NCBI GenBank assembly: GCA_003433295.1 | Contig: CP016202.1 | Span: 1,275,067-1,339,066 of the forward strand | Direction of reading: 5' to 3' | DNA length: 64,000 nt | DNA from: Eubacterium minutum ATCC 700079 | GTDB taxonomy: Bacteria; Bacillota; Clostridia; Peptostreptococcales; Anaerovoracaceae | Part shown: positions 29,964 through 37,800 of the stretch, piece after piece | Numbering within the stretch: the stretch's first letter is position 1 | How the letters are laid out: every line of letters starts with the position of its first letter | The notes under the pieces: model-generated | The model's input: only the letters and a program-made list of their open reading frames with translations | What the model was told of the DNA's origin: nothing | Databases searched by the model: none | Translations under genes and position numbers: made by a program

Positions 29964-30509
29964 ATGAGGACATTGGAAACGGAAAGACTGGTTTTGAAGG
30001 CATACAGCATAGAAGATGCCGAAGGACTGTATAATTATGCGAAGAACCCGAATGTAGGACCTCATGCCGGCTGGAAACCGCATGAGAGCGTGGAGGAGTC
30101 TCTTGAGATTATTGAATCCCTGTTTCTGCCCGCGGAGGCATGGGCGATAAGGCTGAAAGGCGATTCGAGGATCATCGGAACGATAGCGCTTGAAGAAGAC
30201 AGGCACCGCGACGATATGTCCAAAGAGATAGGCTATTCCCTCGCCGAAGATGCGTGGGGAAAAGGGTACATGACGGAAGCGTGCGGAGAAGTTCTCAGGT
30301 TTGCCTTTGACGAGCTTTGCCTGAACCTTGTGGGGATATGCACCGGACCGCAGAATAAGAGGTCACAGAGTGTCATAAGAAAATGCGGTTTCGTCTATGA
30401 GGGCAGACTGCGAAAAGCATATCACACTTATACCGGTATTTACAGGGACTCTCTGTGCTACTCGATTCTGAAAGAGGAGTGGAGAGAACTTACGCGCCGG
30501 AAAGGATAA
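29964..30509 (+). CDS. GNAT N-acetyltransferase, RimJ/RimL-like
   Basis: The 181-residue protein opens with R-T-L-E-T-E-R-L-V-L-K and has the GNAT acetyl-CoA stretch (E-I-G-Y-S-L-A-E-D-A-W-G-K-G-Y-M-T-E-A) and N-K-R-S-Q-S-V-I-R-K-C-G-F near residue 130. These acetylate protein N-termini, amino acids or antibiotics, and the substrate is unknown. gggaggt lies before the ATG. Its 3' end is only 2 bases from the convergent aroB stop. The 170-bp region before it holds two related ~29-bp segments (29795 and 29858) with the shared core gcgctcggcg. Confidence 0.85.
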   Translation: MRTLETERLVLKAYSIEDAEGLYNYAKNPNVGPHAGWKPHESVEESLEIIESLFLPAEAWAIRLKGDSRIIGTIALEEDRHRDDMSKEIGYSLAEDAWGKGYMTEACGEVLRFAFDELCLNLVGICTGPQNKRSQSVIRKCGFVYEGRLRKAYHTYTGIYRDSLCYSILKEEWRELTRRKG

Positions 30510-30511
30510 TT

Positions 30512-31558
30512 TCAGGCGTCAAGCCCCGCCTCAATAAATTTCTCCAACTCGGACAATGAAATTTTCTGCAGGCGGCATTTGCCGACAGATTCCGGAATAA
30601 CCATGGAGATGGAATCACCCCTGATTTTCTTGTCGTTCTTTGCGTACTTATAAAGTTCTGACGCCGTGTATGGCAGAGTAAGGTCGAAACCGCACTGCGC
30701 TAAGATTTCCGACAGGAATTCCGACGCGTCAAATTCCGTAAGCCCCGTTCTGAAAGCAGATCTTGATTCAGCGACCATGCCCAGTGCAACAGCATGACCG
30801 TGAGAAATCCGGTATGAACTCAGTTTTTCGATACCGTGTCCTATCGTATGCCCGAAGTTAAGAAGCTGACGCATTCCGATATCGCGTTCGTCCGCTTCAA
30901 CTACGGATTTCTTTATCGATACACATCGCTCTATTACTTTACCGTAGTCTTTTTTAAGAACCTTGTCTATAAGAGGTTTTTCCATGATCATACCGCTTTT
31001 GATCGCTTCCGACGCGCCGTCGAGAAGCATGCTCTCATCGAGGGTATTGAAAGTTGAGTAATCGCAGATTACCATTGAGGGCTGCCAGAAGGCTCCCGCG
31101 AGATTTTTCCCGGAAATCAGATTGACTCCCGTCTTACCGCCGACAGACGAATCCACCGCAGCTAAATAGGTGGTAGGAATCTGCACATAGTTTATACCGC
31201 GAAGATAGGTTGCGGCGGCAAACCCGGAAATGTCCCCGACGACGCCGCCGCCGAGAGCTATGATCATGTCCGACCGTGAAAAAGCCTCTTCCGCCATAGA
31301 CTCAAGTATGTTCGCGTAAGTTGTAATGCTTTTGGAGTATTCACCCTCGGGAAAAACCACCTTGATAGGCGCATAGCCGGCGCTCTTAAGCGACTTCAGG
31401 ACAGTATCGGCATATAAAGTGTTGACTCTGCTGTCCGTAACCAGACAAACCTTGCACGGTTCTATGCACTCTCTTATGAATTCGCCGCAGGTTTGCAGAA
31501 TTTCATTGCCTATCAATATGTCGTAAGGTCTTGCGGTTGTTACAGTAAAACGTTCCAT
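30512..31558 (-). CDS. aroB: 3-dehydroquinate synthase
   Basis: The 348-residue enzyme has the NAD/substrate blocks G-G-G-V-V-G-D-I-S-G-F-A-A and Q-I-P-T-T-Y-L-A-A-V-D-S-S-V-G-G-K-T-G-V-N, and the metal-binding E-A-I-K-S-G and N-F-G-H-T-I-G-H. It closes DAHP to 3-dehydroquinate, the second shikimate step. An upstream ATG would add 22 residues. I chose 31558 for its aaggag site 6 bases away. No other shikimate genes are near. Confidence 0.95.
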   Translation of the reverse strand: MERFTVTTARPYDILIGNEILQTCGEFIRECIEPCKVCLVTDSRVNTLYADTVLKSLKSAGYAPIKVVFPEGEYSKSITTYANILESMAEEAFSRSDMIIALGGGVVGDISGFAAATYLRGINYVQIPTTYLAAVDSSVGGKTGVNLISGKNLAGAFWQPSMVICDYSTFNTLDESMLLDGASEAIKSGMIMEKPLIDKVLKKDYGKVIERCVSIKKSVVEADERDIGMRQLLNFGHTIGHGIEKLSSYRISHGHAVALGMVAESRSAFRTGLTEFDASEFLSEILAQCGFDLTLPYTASELYKYAKNDKKIRGDSISMVIPESVGKCRLQKISLSELEKFIEAGLDA

Positions 31559-31790
31559 GTCCGACTCCTTATAATTAACACATACATGTGCTATAATTGC
31601 CCGAACGGCAGGGGTAAAAAGCATAGGAATATTTTGGCTTTTATCCGCTCGTTTTTCGGGAAAGTTTCAGAGAAAAGTTTCTAAAGGGAAAAGTTTCTAA
31701 GGTAAATCCCCGAAATAAATCCGGAGCAAACCCCGAGCAAATTTGAGATGATTTTAACACAGTTGATTGCCATTTGCAAAATGTGAAGAT

Positions 31791-32495
31791 ATGAAAAGAT
31801 CAAAAGCAATTAAGTTTATTATCGCCATGGTCATAATTGCGGTCGCCTGCATAGCGGGAACGAGCGGCTATGTTGTCATGGCGGGAAAAGTAAATATTTC
31901 GGGAACCGTCAGAGAGAAGACGAGCCTGTTTGCCGCATCGGAAGTCAAAGCTTTGTCCGAATTAAAACCTGACTGCATAATGGTTTTAGGCTGCGGGATA
32001 GAGGATCAGGAGACCCCGTCAGGTCTGCTGAAAGACAGGCTCGATGCAGCCATTTCCCTTTATATAAAGGACGTTGCCCCGAAACTTCTGATGACGGGAG
32101 ACAACGGGAGCCTATCCCATAACGAGATTCACGTGATGCTCAACTACGCAATCGAGAAGGGTGTTCCAAAGAATGATATTTTCTGCGATCACGCAGGCTT
32201 TTCGACGTATGAATCGATGTACAGGGCAAAAACGATTTTCAAGGTAAAAAGAATGGTGGTCGTTACTCAGGAGTACCATATGTACCGCGCGCTTTATATC
32301 GCCGATAAACTGGGAATAAAGGCTAAAGGCGCCGCCTCGGAACAGCGGGAGTACGGTGGGGATACAAACCGCAGGATCAGAGAGATCCTTGCACGTTCCA
32401 AGGACTTTGTGAAATGTCTGTATAAGCCTGCGGCGACATACGGCGGCAAGGCGATTCCCATTTCCGGCAACGGGATACCGAGCCACGGAGAGTAA
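31791..32495 (+). CDS. SanA/YdcF-like DUF218 membrane protein
   Basis: The ~234-residue protein has one N-terminal membrane segment (about residues 7-26) and a DUF218 domain: I-M-V-L-G-C-G-I, a R-L-D-A-A-I-S-L-Y region, L-L-M-T-G-D-N-G and V-V-V-T-Q-E-Y-H-M-Y-R-A-L. Members (SanA, ElyC, YdcF) affect envelope integrity. The biochemical reaction is unclear. An ATG 24 bases upstream is also in frame and lacks a better ribosome site. It converges on trxA across a large hairpin. Confidence 0.8.
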   Translation: MKRSKAIKFIIAMVIIAVACIAGTSGYVVMAGKVNISGTVREKTSLFAASEVKALSELKPDCIMVLGCGIEDQETPSGLLKDRLDAAISLYIKDVAPKLLMTGDNGSLSHNEIHVMLNYAIEKGVPKNDIFCDHAGFSTYESMYRAKTIFKVKRMVVVTQEYHMYRALYIADKLGIKAKGAASEQREYGGDTNRRIREILARSKDFVKCLYKPAATYGGKAIPISGNGIPSHGE

Positions 32496-32523
32496 CAGTC
32501 GTACCGGTTTCTGTCAGCACTTT

Positions 32524-32591
32524 TTGCCTTATAGCCCATTTTTGTCCTGTAACCCCCTAACCTATTTTTGTCCTATAACCCTAAACCCCCG
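32524..32591. repeat. Degenerate tandem repeat after the SanA-like gene
   Basis: Three loosely similar units, each starting tttttg(t/c)c and containing (g/t)(t/a)taacccc-type C-runs, follow each other just after the stop codon. They end at the base of the long hairpin. Confidence 0.45.
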
Positions 32592-32600
32592 GATAACACA

Positions 32601-32715
32601 TAAAAAGACACCCCGTATCCGGTATGGTATGCTTCCGTCATGATTAGCAGTGATTTTTTATTTCACCGGCTCTCATATAGGGAGGATGCCGTGATCCGTT
32701 CGGCGTGTCTTTTTA
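32601..32715. terminator. 115-nt bulged hairpin between convergent genes (bidirectional terminator or structured RNA)
   Basis: Arms taaaaagacac (32601-32611) and gtgtcttttta (32705-32715) pair perfectly. After one mismatch pairing resumes and continues inward with G-U wobbles to an inner gtga/tcac and agc/gct stem around 32645-32670. There are U-runs at both ends, so it could stop transcription from both the SanA-like gene and trxA. It is far longer than an ordinary terminator. Confidence 0.6.
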
Positions 32716-32719
32716 TTGT

Positions 32720-33028
32720 TTAAAGGTTATGTTTTTTAATCAGTTCATCTTTAGGATAAGCTCCCAAGAGCTTTGATTTGAGCTGACCGTTTTCGACAAC
32801 CATCGTTACGGGTATGCTCATGACGCCGAACTTCTGTGCGAGTTCAGGTTCTTCATCAATGTTGATTTTACCGAACTTGATTTTCTCACCGTAATCGGCG
32901 GAAAGTTCTTCTACAGTCGGCATAAGTTGCGTGCAGAACCCGCACCACGGAGCCCAAAAGTCCAGAAATACCGGTTTGTCCGAGTTCAAAACCTCTTTTT
33001 CAAAAGTGTCTTTTGTGATTTCAATCAT
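32720..33028 (-). CDS. trxA: Thioredoxin with a W-C-G-F-C active site
   Basis: The 102-residue protein has the thioredoxin fold blocks F-L-D-F-W-A-P-W-C-G-F-C near residues 22-33 and the cis-Pro M-S-I-P-V-T near 74. The usual C-G-P-C is C-G-F-C here, a change expected to alter redox potential. It reduces cytosolic protein disulfides. No thioredoxin reductase gene is adjacent. It ends 5 bases from a long convergent hairpin. Confidence 0.93.
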   Translation of the reverse strand: MIEITKDTFEKEVLNSDKPVFLDFWAPWCGFCTQLMPTVEELSADYGEKIKFGKINIDEEPELAQKFGVMSIPVTMVVENGQLKSKLLGAYPKDELIKKHNL

Positions 33029-33155
33029 TTTAATTTCCTCTTTTCTTATTCATTTGCGCCTTGTCGGCTGCCCTGTTTACTTTATGCCATTCGTTATCTG
33101 GCGCATGTCCTGATATTGCCGCACGGCTGCATTTTGACCGCGCATCCTGAGACTT

Positions 33156-33899
33156 TCACTCTTCGGGCGGTGACTCGTTTATTGCAGACCGGATAGTTTC
33201 CTCTATGTCAGCGGTTGCCTGAGCAAGTTCTTTGCGGTTCAGACCCTCCGTGTCTACCGGCGGGTGAATGGTCACGCTTGCATGTGTCCCTTTGACACAG
33301 TAACCTTTTTCTTCAAAGAGATGATAAGATCCGTTGATGGTAACAGGGACGATTGTTGCTTTGGCCATCGTTGCAAGCTTGAAACTTCCGGCTTTGAAAG
33401 GTGACATTTCAGGTCCTTTGCTTCTTGTCCCCTCCGGAAATATGGCTAAGTTGTATCCGGACTTCAGGTGTTCCGCGCCTTTGGAGAGAGATCGCAGGGC
33501 ATCCTTGGGATTCTTGCGCTGTATGAAATAACCGCCTATCGCCTTGATCCATCTGCCGAAATAAGGTACTTTTTCAAGGGAATCCTTGGCTATAAAGCCG
33601 ACCTGTTTGCCTTGCAGCGCCAAAAACAATATCATAATATCTCCATACCCCTGATGGTTGGAAATAAACACAAGCCCGTTTTTTTCGGGTATGTTTTCCC
33701 GACCGTGGACCTCTACGCTGAGTTGAAACCGCTTTGCCATATCACTTGCCCAGTCATATGAGGCCTCGGCTATCAATTCCTTTTCGGCCTCGCTGTCGCC
33801 CGCCTCCACGGCTTTTTCTATCTCCAGTATGTTCTTGTTAAAACCTCTTACGGAAGCGACCACCTGAAACAAAGCGGGTATGTTTGTCAGTTTTCCCAT
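33156..33899 (-). CDS. plsC: 1-acyl-sn-glycerol-3-phosphate acyltransferase (PlsC family)
   Basis: The 247-residue protein has the acyltransferase motif I N-H-Q-G-Y-G-D (HX4D) and motif III F-P-E-G-T-R-S-K, followed by P-V-T-I-N-G-S. It acylates lysophosphatidic acid to phosphatidic acid at the membrane. An upstream ATG at 33950 is in frame but lacks a ribosome site. 33899 has a strong ggagga 11 bases away, so I chose it. Confidence 0.9.
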   Translation of the reverse strand: MGKLTNIPALFQVVASVRGFNKNILEIEKAVEAGDSEAEKELIAEASYDWASDMAKRFQLSVEVHGRENIPEKNGLVFISNHQGYGDIMILFLALQGKQVGFIAKDSLEKVPYFGRWIKAIGGYFIQRKNPKDALRSLSKGAEHLKSGYNLAIFPEGTRSKGPEMSPFKAGSFKLATMAKATIVPVTINGSYHLFEEKGYCVKGTHASVTIHPPVDTEGLNRKELAQATADIEETIRSAINESPPEE

Positions 33900-34156
33900 T
33901 TGATATAAATTCCTCCGAATATCCCGAATCGCTATGCGCGTCATTGCCAACGATGTTGCATGTGTTCATTGTCCTATCATTCTATCATTCCTGTTGCTTG
34001 CGTCAAGTTTTTTAGAAGACTGCATGAAAAAATCCTTTTTCAATAGTATTTTACGGAGCCGGATAGTATAATATGGGGCAGTTAGGCATAAAGCCGCCGA
34101 ACATTTGCCGGTCAGAGGCTGTCTGACGAAAAAAAAAGTGAGTAAAGGAGCGTAGT

Positions 34157-34468
34157 ATGAAATTAATCAATTTAAATTATATACCCGGTCAGGATTTTGA
34201 CGTTTTGGGTCTGGTAAAGGGAAACACGGTGCAATCCAAGAACATAGGAAAAGATATAGGAGCGGGATTCAAGACCATAATAGGCGGGGAGATATCGGGT
34301 TATACCGAGATGCTGAGAGAAGCAAGGCAGATTGCAACGCAGAGAATGATCGATGAAGCGGAAGGGTTGGGAGCCGACGCCGTGATCAACGTCAGATTTG
34401 CAAGTTCTTCCATCATGCAGTCGGCAGCGGAAATCATCGCATATGGAACAGCGGTGAAGTTTAAATAA
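34157..34468 (+). CDS. UPF0145/YbjQ family protein
   Basis: The 103-residue protein matches the YbjQ family: a hydrophobic strand with D-V-L-G-L-V-K-G-N-T-V, a D-I-G-A-G-F-K-T-I-I-G-G-E-I-S-G-Y-T-E block, A-R-x-x-A-x-x-R-M-I-D-E-A, and G-A-D-A-V-I-N-V-R-F. It probably forms a pentameric ring, and its molecular role is unsettled. A tataat at 34067-34072 may belong to its promoter. The PAP2 gene follows with one base between. Confidence 0.88.
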   Translation: MKLINLNYIPGQDFDVLGLVKGNTVQSKNIGKDIGAGFKTIIGGEISGYTEMLREARQIATQRMIDEAEGLGADAVINVRFASSSIMQSAAEIIAYGTAVKFK

Positions 34469-34469
34469 A

Positions 34470-35255
34470 GTGCGTGAACCGATCGGAATGAAGACAGATA
34501 ATTGTTCAAACAAGGGAAACACCGCCGGCGAAACGGATGCCGTGAACGGACACGGAGCCGCTTGTTGCGGCGGAGTAGGAAAAGACAATGAAGTAATCGG
34601 TGCGGGAGATACCGGCGGCTATGCCCGGCGAATCTTTATAATGATTGTGGCGCTGGCGTGCTTCGGATTGATTGCATATCAGGTTTCAACCGGCAGGAGC
34701 CAAGTCTTTGACGAAGCCGTCAGCCGAAAAATTTATGAGTTACGTGCCGTAAGGCTGAATGACATTCTCGTACCGATAACGTATATGGGGAATTCCATGA
34801 CGATAATTTCCGTAATCGTGGTTCTGCTTTTGGTTCCGGCAACGAGAAAAAATATAGGGTTGCCGATATGTATAAGCGGAAGTATCGTGGTTGCATTTTA
34901 CAAGGTTCTGAAAATATCGTTTGCGCGACCGAGGCCGGAAGAAATTTATCATATCATACGGCAGGGCGGATTTTCTTTTCCGAGCGGGCATTCCATGAAC
35001 GGGATTTTCTGCTACGGAATGATGATTTTCCTCATAAGAAGACACTGCAAAGACAGAACGACCGCCAACATTCTTACGGCAGTTCTGAGCCTGCTGATCG
35101 TAAGCATCGGCTTCAGCAGGATTTATGTGGGCGTTCACTACCCCTCCGATGTCATAGGAGGATTTTCCATGGGAATCGCCTGTTTAATGGCAGTGACTCT
35201 GGGAATAGATATAACAGCGTGCAAAAGCAAGCCGACTGCCGGGCGGAAAAGCTGA
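34470..35255 (+). CDS. PAP2-family membrane phosphatase
   Basis: The ~261-residue protein has about five or six membrane segments and the three PAP2 motifs: K-x-x-F-A-R-P-R-P, P-S-G-H-S-M-N-G and S-R-x-Y-V-G-V-H-Y-P-S-D-V-I-G-G. Likely substrates are undecaprenyl diphosphate or phosphatidic acid/phosphatidylglycerol phosphate. The start is uncertain: GTG at 34470 or ATG at 34488, both with weak ribosome sites. An N-terminal ~45-residue G/N/C-rich tail precedes the first helix. Confidence 0.88.
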   Translation: MREPIGMKTDNCSNKGNTAGETDAVNGHGAACCGGVGKDNEVIGAGDTGGYARRIFIMIVALACFGLIAYQVSTGRSQVFDEAVSRKIYELRAVRLNDILVPITYMGNSMTIISVIVVLLLVPATRKNIGLPICISGSIVVAFYKVLKISFARPRPEEIYHIIRQGGFSFPSGHSMNGIFCYGMMIFLIRRHCKDRTTANILTAVLSLLIVSIGFSRIYVGVHYPSDVIGGFSMGIACLMAVTLGIDITACKSKPTAGRKS

Positions 35256-35303
35256 AAATGCATCTGATTACCCGGAGAGAAGAAAAAGTAAGGAGGAAAT
35301 GTT

Positions 35304-35462
35304 ATGAGCGTATACGTATGCGGCGCCTGCGGATGGGAATATGATCCTGCAGTAGGCGATCCGGATAACGGCATAGCCCCGGGAACAAAGTTTGAGGATC
35401 TTCCCGAAGACTTTGAATGTCCACTGTGCGGCATGGGAAAAGCAGTATTTAAGGAGAAATAG
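35304..35462 (+). CDS. Rubredoxin
   Basis: A 52-residue protein starting after a strong aaggagg site. It has [10 protein letters not shown] near the start and C-P-L-C-G-M-G-K near the end, the four cysteines that hold one iron, and the [20 protein letters not shown] core of classical rubredoxin. It transfers single electrons in the cytoplasm. The next gene, 3 bases on, encodes a flavin reductase with its own rubredoxin domain. Confidence 0.97.
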   Translation: MSVYVCGACGWEYDPAVGDPDNGIAPGTKFEDLPEDFECPLCGMGKAVFKEK

Positions 35463-35465
35463 AAG

Positions 35466-36053
35466 ATGAGTGCAATATTTAAATTGACGTACGGCCTTTT
35501 CGTTTTATCTGCGAAGGACGGTGATAAGGACAACGGTTGCATCATAAATACGGCGCTTCAAGTCACGGACTCGCCTCTGCAACTCTCGATTACGTTGAAC
35601 AAGGCGAACTATACCCACGAGATGATCAAAAAGACGGGCAAATTCAACCTGTCGGTGTTGTCGCAGGAAACGCCGTTTTCCGTTTTTCAACACTTCGGCA
35701 TGCAGTCGGGAAAAGATGTAAACAAGTTTGCCGGCAAAGTTTCGCGTACCGAAAACGGGATAGCATATGTGGAAGGTGCGGCCAATGCGGTTTTATCGGT
35801 TGATGTGAATAATACGGTTGATGTCGGAACACACACGATTTTCATCGGTGAAGTTACGGAAGAGAAAATCCTTTCCGATGTTCCGTCAGCGTCCTATCAG
35901 TACTATTTCGACCACATCAAACCTAAACCCGAGGAGAAGAAAAAGGGTTATGTCTGTAAGATTTGCGGCTACGTTTACGAAGGCGAGGAACTTCCGGAGG
36001 ACTTCGTATGTCCTGTATGTAAGCATGGCGCAATAGACTTTGAACCACTTTAG
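35466..36053 (+). CDS. Flavin reductase-rubredoxin fusion (Hrb-like high-molecular-weight rubredoxin)
   Basis: The 195-residue protein has a flavin-reductase (FMN-binding split-barrel) domain (residues ~1-150) and a C-terminal rubredoxin domain with C-K-I-C-G-Y-V-Y-E-G and C-P-V-C-K-H-G. In acetogens and other anaerobes such Hrb proteins pass electrons from NADH to flavodiiron proteins, helping to remove O2 or NO. No fprA lies in the window. Cotranscribed with rubredoxin. Confidence 0.92.
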   Translation: MSAIFKLTYGLFVLSAKDGDKDNGCIINTALQVTDSPLQLSITLNKANYTHEMIKKTGKFNLSVLSQETPFSVFQHFGMQSGKDVNKFAGKVSRTENGIAYVEGAANAVLSVDVNNTVDVGTHTIFIGEVTEEKILSDVPSASYQYYFDHIKPKPEEKKKGYVCKICGYVYEGEELPEDFVCPVCKHGAIDFEPL

Positions 36054-36091
36054 AGACCGCCGGGAATACAGTCAAAAAGCGGTCACGAATT

Positions 36092-36190
36092 AAAAACCCC
36101 CCGGAGCGGGCAGGAACTCACCACTCGATTAGGATCTCAAGAGTGAGATCTGCAATAAGTGTAGGAGCTGCCGCTCGTCCGGGGGTTTTT
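36092..36190 (+). ncRNA. Structured ~99-nt element ending in a U-run (terminator-like)
   Basis: A 13-bp outer stem (36092-36105 with 36178-36190, one bulged C), an 8-bp second stem (36105-36113/36168-36175, one bulge) and an inner 7-bp hairpin (gatctca, loop agag, tgagatc; 36133-36150) are separated by unpaired 19- and 17-nt strands. The outer stem ends in TTTTT, so it can terminate the Hrb transcript. The internal architecture is more than a terminator needs. Confidence 0.5.
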
Positions 36191-36238
36191 CATTTGTGTT
36201 TAATCCCGTTATCGTTTGTCTTAATTCCATGTCGCAGG

Positions 36239-36351
36239 CGATGGCTGCCGGAGGTTCTTTTATACAAGATTATGAACCTCCGAAGCCGAGAGGGCGGATT
36301 TCCGCCCCCTCGACCCGACAAGTCCGAAGAGGACTTGTCGGGCAGCCATCG
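36239..36351. other. Four-way cloverleaf-forming element
   Basis: An 11-bp closing stem (36239-36249/36341-36351) encloses three hairpins in a row: 8 bp (36250-36257/36274-36281, 16-nt loop), 10 bp with one mismatch (36287-36297/36302-36312) and 11 bp (36315-36325/36331-36341). The last competes by one base with the closing stem. No U-run follows. It lies downstream of two convergent genes. Confidence 0.6.
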
Positions 36352-36362
36352 TCTATACGCCA

Positions 36363-37226
36363 TTATTTATATTTGAGGGTGTAGGTTCCGGAAGATTTCT
36401 TGTAAGGCTTAACCTTGATGATTCCGTTCATGTGGCGAACCTTCCCGTGCAGACTCAGTTTGAGAGTTCTGACGTTGTAGCCTCGTCCGACCGTGGAGGT
36501 CATTTTGTAATTTCTGAAACCATATGCCTTCGCTTTTACCGTGACACGGATTCTGTCATCGGTCTGAGCCACAAAGGAAACCTTGACGGTTTTACCGCGT
36601 TTGCTGAATTTGTAGTACTTTGCTTTGCCTTTCTTTACGACAAATCCCTTACGTACTTTATTCTTTTTGATTTTTGATGCCTTGCGCTCGGACTTACCGG
36701 CTTTTCCGGTGAATTTGGCAGTGTCAATATACACCTTGTTGTAGTAGTTCCTGTCACCGTTTGTGATATTAATCTGCGTTCCGTAGCCGGAAACTTTGAT
36801 TTTGTAGGTCTTTCCTTTCTGAACTCCGTAGGTTATCGTCTTCATCCAGTCATAACTTGCATTGTAGTTTACGTACTGCGGCTCCGAACCGTTAACGGAA
36901 ACGTGGGTTGACGTAAGCGTCGAGATGTTCAGCGCACCTGACTTGGCAGGTTTTATAACAAAGAATGTGTCTCTTTTGTTATAGTCTGCGGCGTAGTTGA
37001 TGAGTACGTTGGTTTTGCCGCTTACCGCGAGAGTTCCCCCCGCGTTCACGCTTGTTTCTGTCGGATCTGAATTCTGTAGGCTGAAGCTGTCCGCGGAAAC
37101 AGGTGCGGATGCCGAATCCCCCTTCGCGTCAAAGCTTGCTCCGAAAACAGTTCCCGCTCCCATGAAGGAGAAAGAAACTGCCAGAGAAAGTGTCAAAAGT
37201 AACATTGTGATTTTTTTCTTTTTCAT
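36363..37226 (-). CDS. Secreted beta-rich protein of unknown function
   Basis: The 287-residue product starts with M-K-K-K-K, a ~20-residue hydrophobic segment and a likely cleavage after V-F-G-A, a Sec signal peptide. The mature part is rich in S, T, K and Y with a K-K-N-K-V-R-K-G-F-V-V-K-K-G-K-A-K-Y segment, suggesting a cell-surface beta sandwich. I recognise no family. A 20-residue in-frame N-terminal extension is possible, but gaaagg precedes 37226. Confidence 0.7.
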   Translation of the reverse strand: MKKKKITMLLLTLSLAVSFSFMGAGTVFGASFDAKGDSASAPVSADSFSLQNSDPTETSVNAGGTLAVSGKTNVLINYAADYNKRDTFFVIKPAKSGALNISTLTSTHVSVNGSEPQYVNYNASYDWMKTITYGVQKGKTYKIKVSGYGTQINITNGDRNYYNKVYIDTAKFTGKAGKSERKASKIKKNKVRKGFVVKKGKAKYYKFSKRGKTVKVSFVAQTDDRIRVTVKAKAYGFRNYKMTSTVGRGYNVRTLKLSLHGKVRHMNGIIKVKPYKKSSGTYTLKYK

Positions 37227-37800
37227 GATAAATTCTTCCTTTCGTTTGTGATAAAAATTGAGAACAGTGAGAAAAAATGTACTCACATGTCATCCCGTAC
37301 AGTATATATAAAAACAGGCCGGAAGAAAAGACTTTTAGTGAAAGAAAAATTATTAAGATTTTTTAATATTGCATACTTATCGATCTCCGTGCTCGTTTCC
37401 GGCGATGATTGCATGCTGCTCCTGCGGAAAAGCCGGATGCCCCTGTCCGTATTTTACAAGGAAGTCTGAAATCCGTTCATATGTAATGCCGGAGAAAAAC
37501 TCCGCAAAAAACTTGACACCGTCGTTTTGTCTTCGTTATTTGCTCTAAACATGTATCTGTGGTATCGTGATGTGGCAAAGGCAGATATTATTCCGATATA
37601 TAGCGAGCGCACTCGCTATTCGTTATTTGAGAATGCGGAAGAGAGAATTACAACATTGAAGATATTTATCAGGCATCACCATCCCTAAGCGAAGATTCTA
37701 CAAAATAAATTGTTTTGTGAGCGAAGTTGGCTGATGAAAAACAGTGGAAATATAGAGATATAGTAGGAGAGATATATAGGAGATATATAGGAGAAAAGAC
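37227..37800. other. 574-bp intergenic region with dispersed repeat and repetitive leader
   Basis: It contains no convincing gene. It holds copy A of the dispersed repeat (37432-37523), a small hairpin tagcgag/ctcgcta at 37601-37618, and a leader with repeats of ggagatatatag just before the nucleotidyltransferase gene, providing several overlapping ribosome sites. Confidence 0.6.
37432..37523. repeat. Dispersed repeat, copy A
   Basis: The 92 bp match copy B at 56363-56453 with about six differences. It ends cttgacaccgtc. On the minus strand it encodes F-F-S-G-I-T-Y-E-R-I-S-D-F-L-V-K-Y-G-Q-G, also kept in copy B. Confidence 0.9.
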
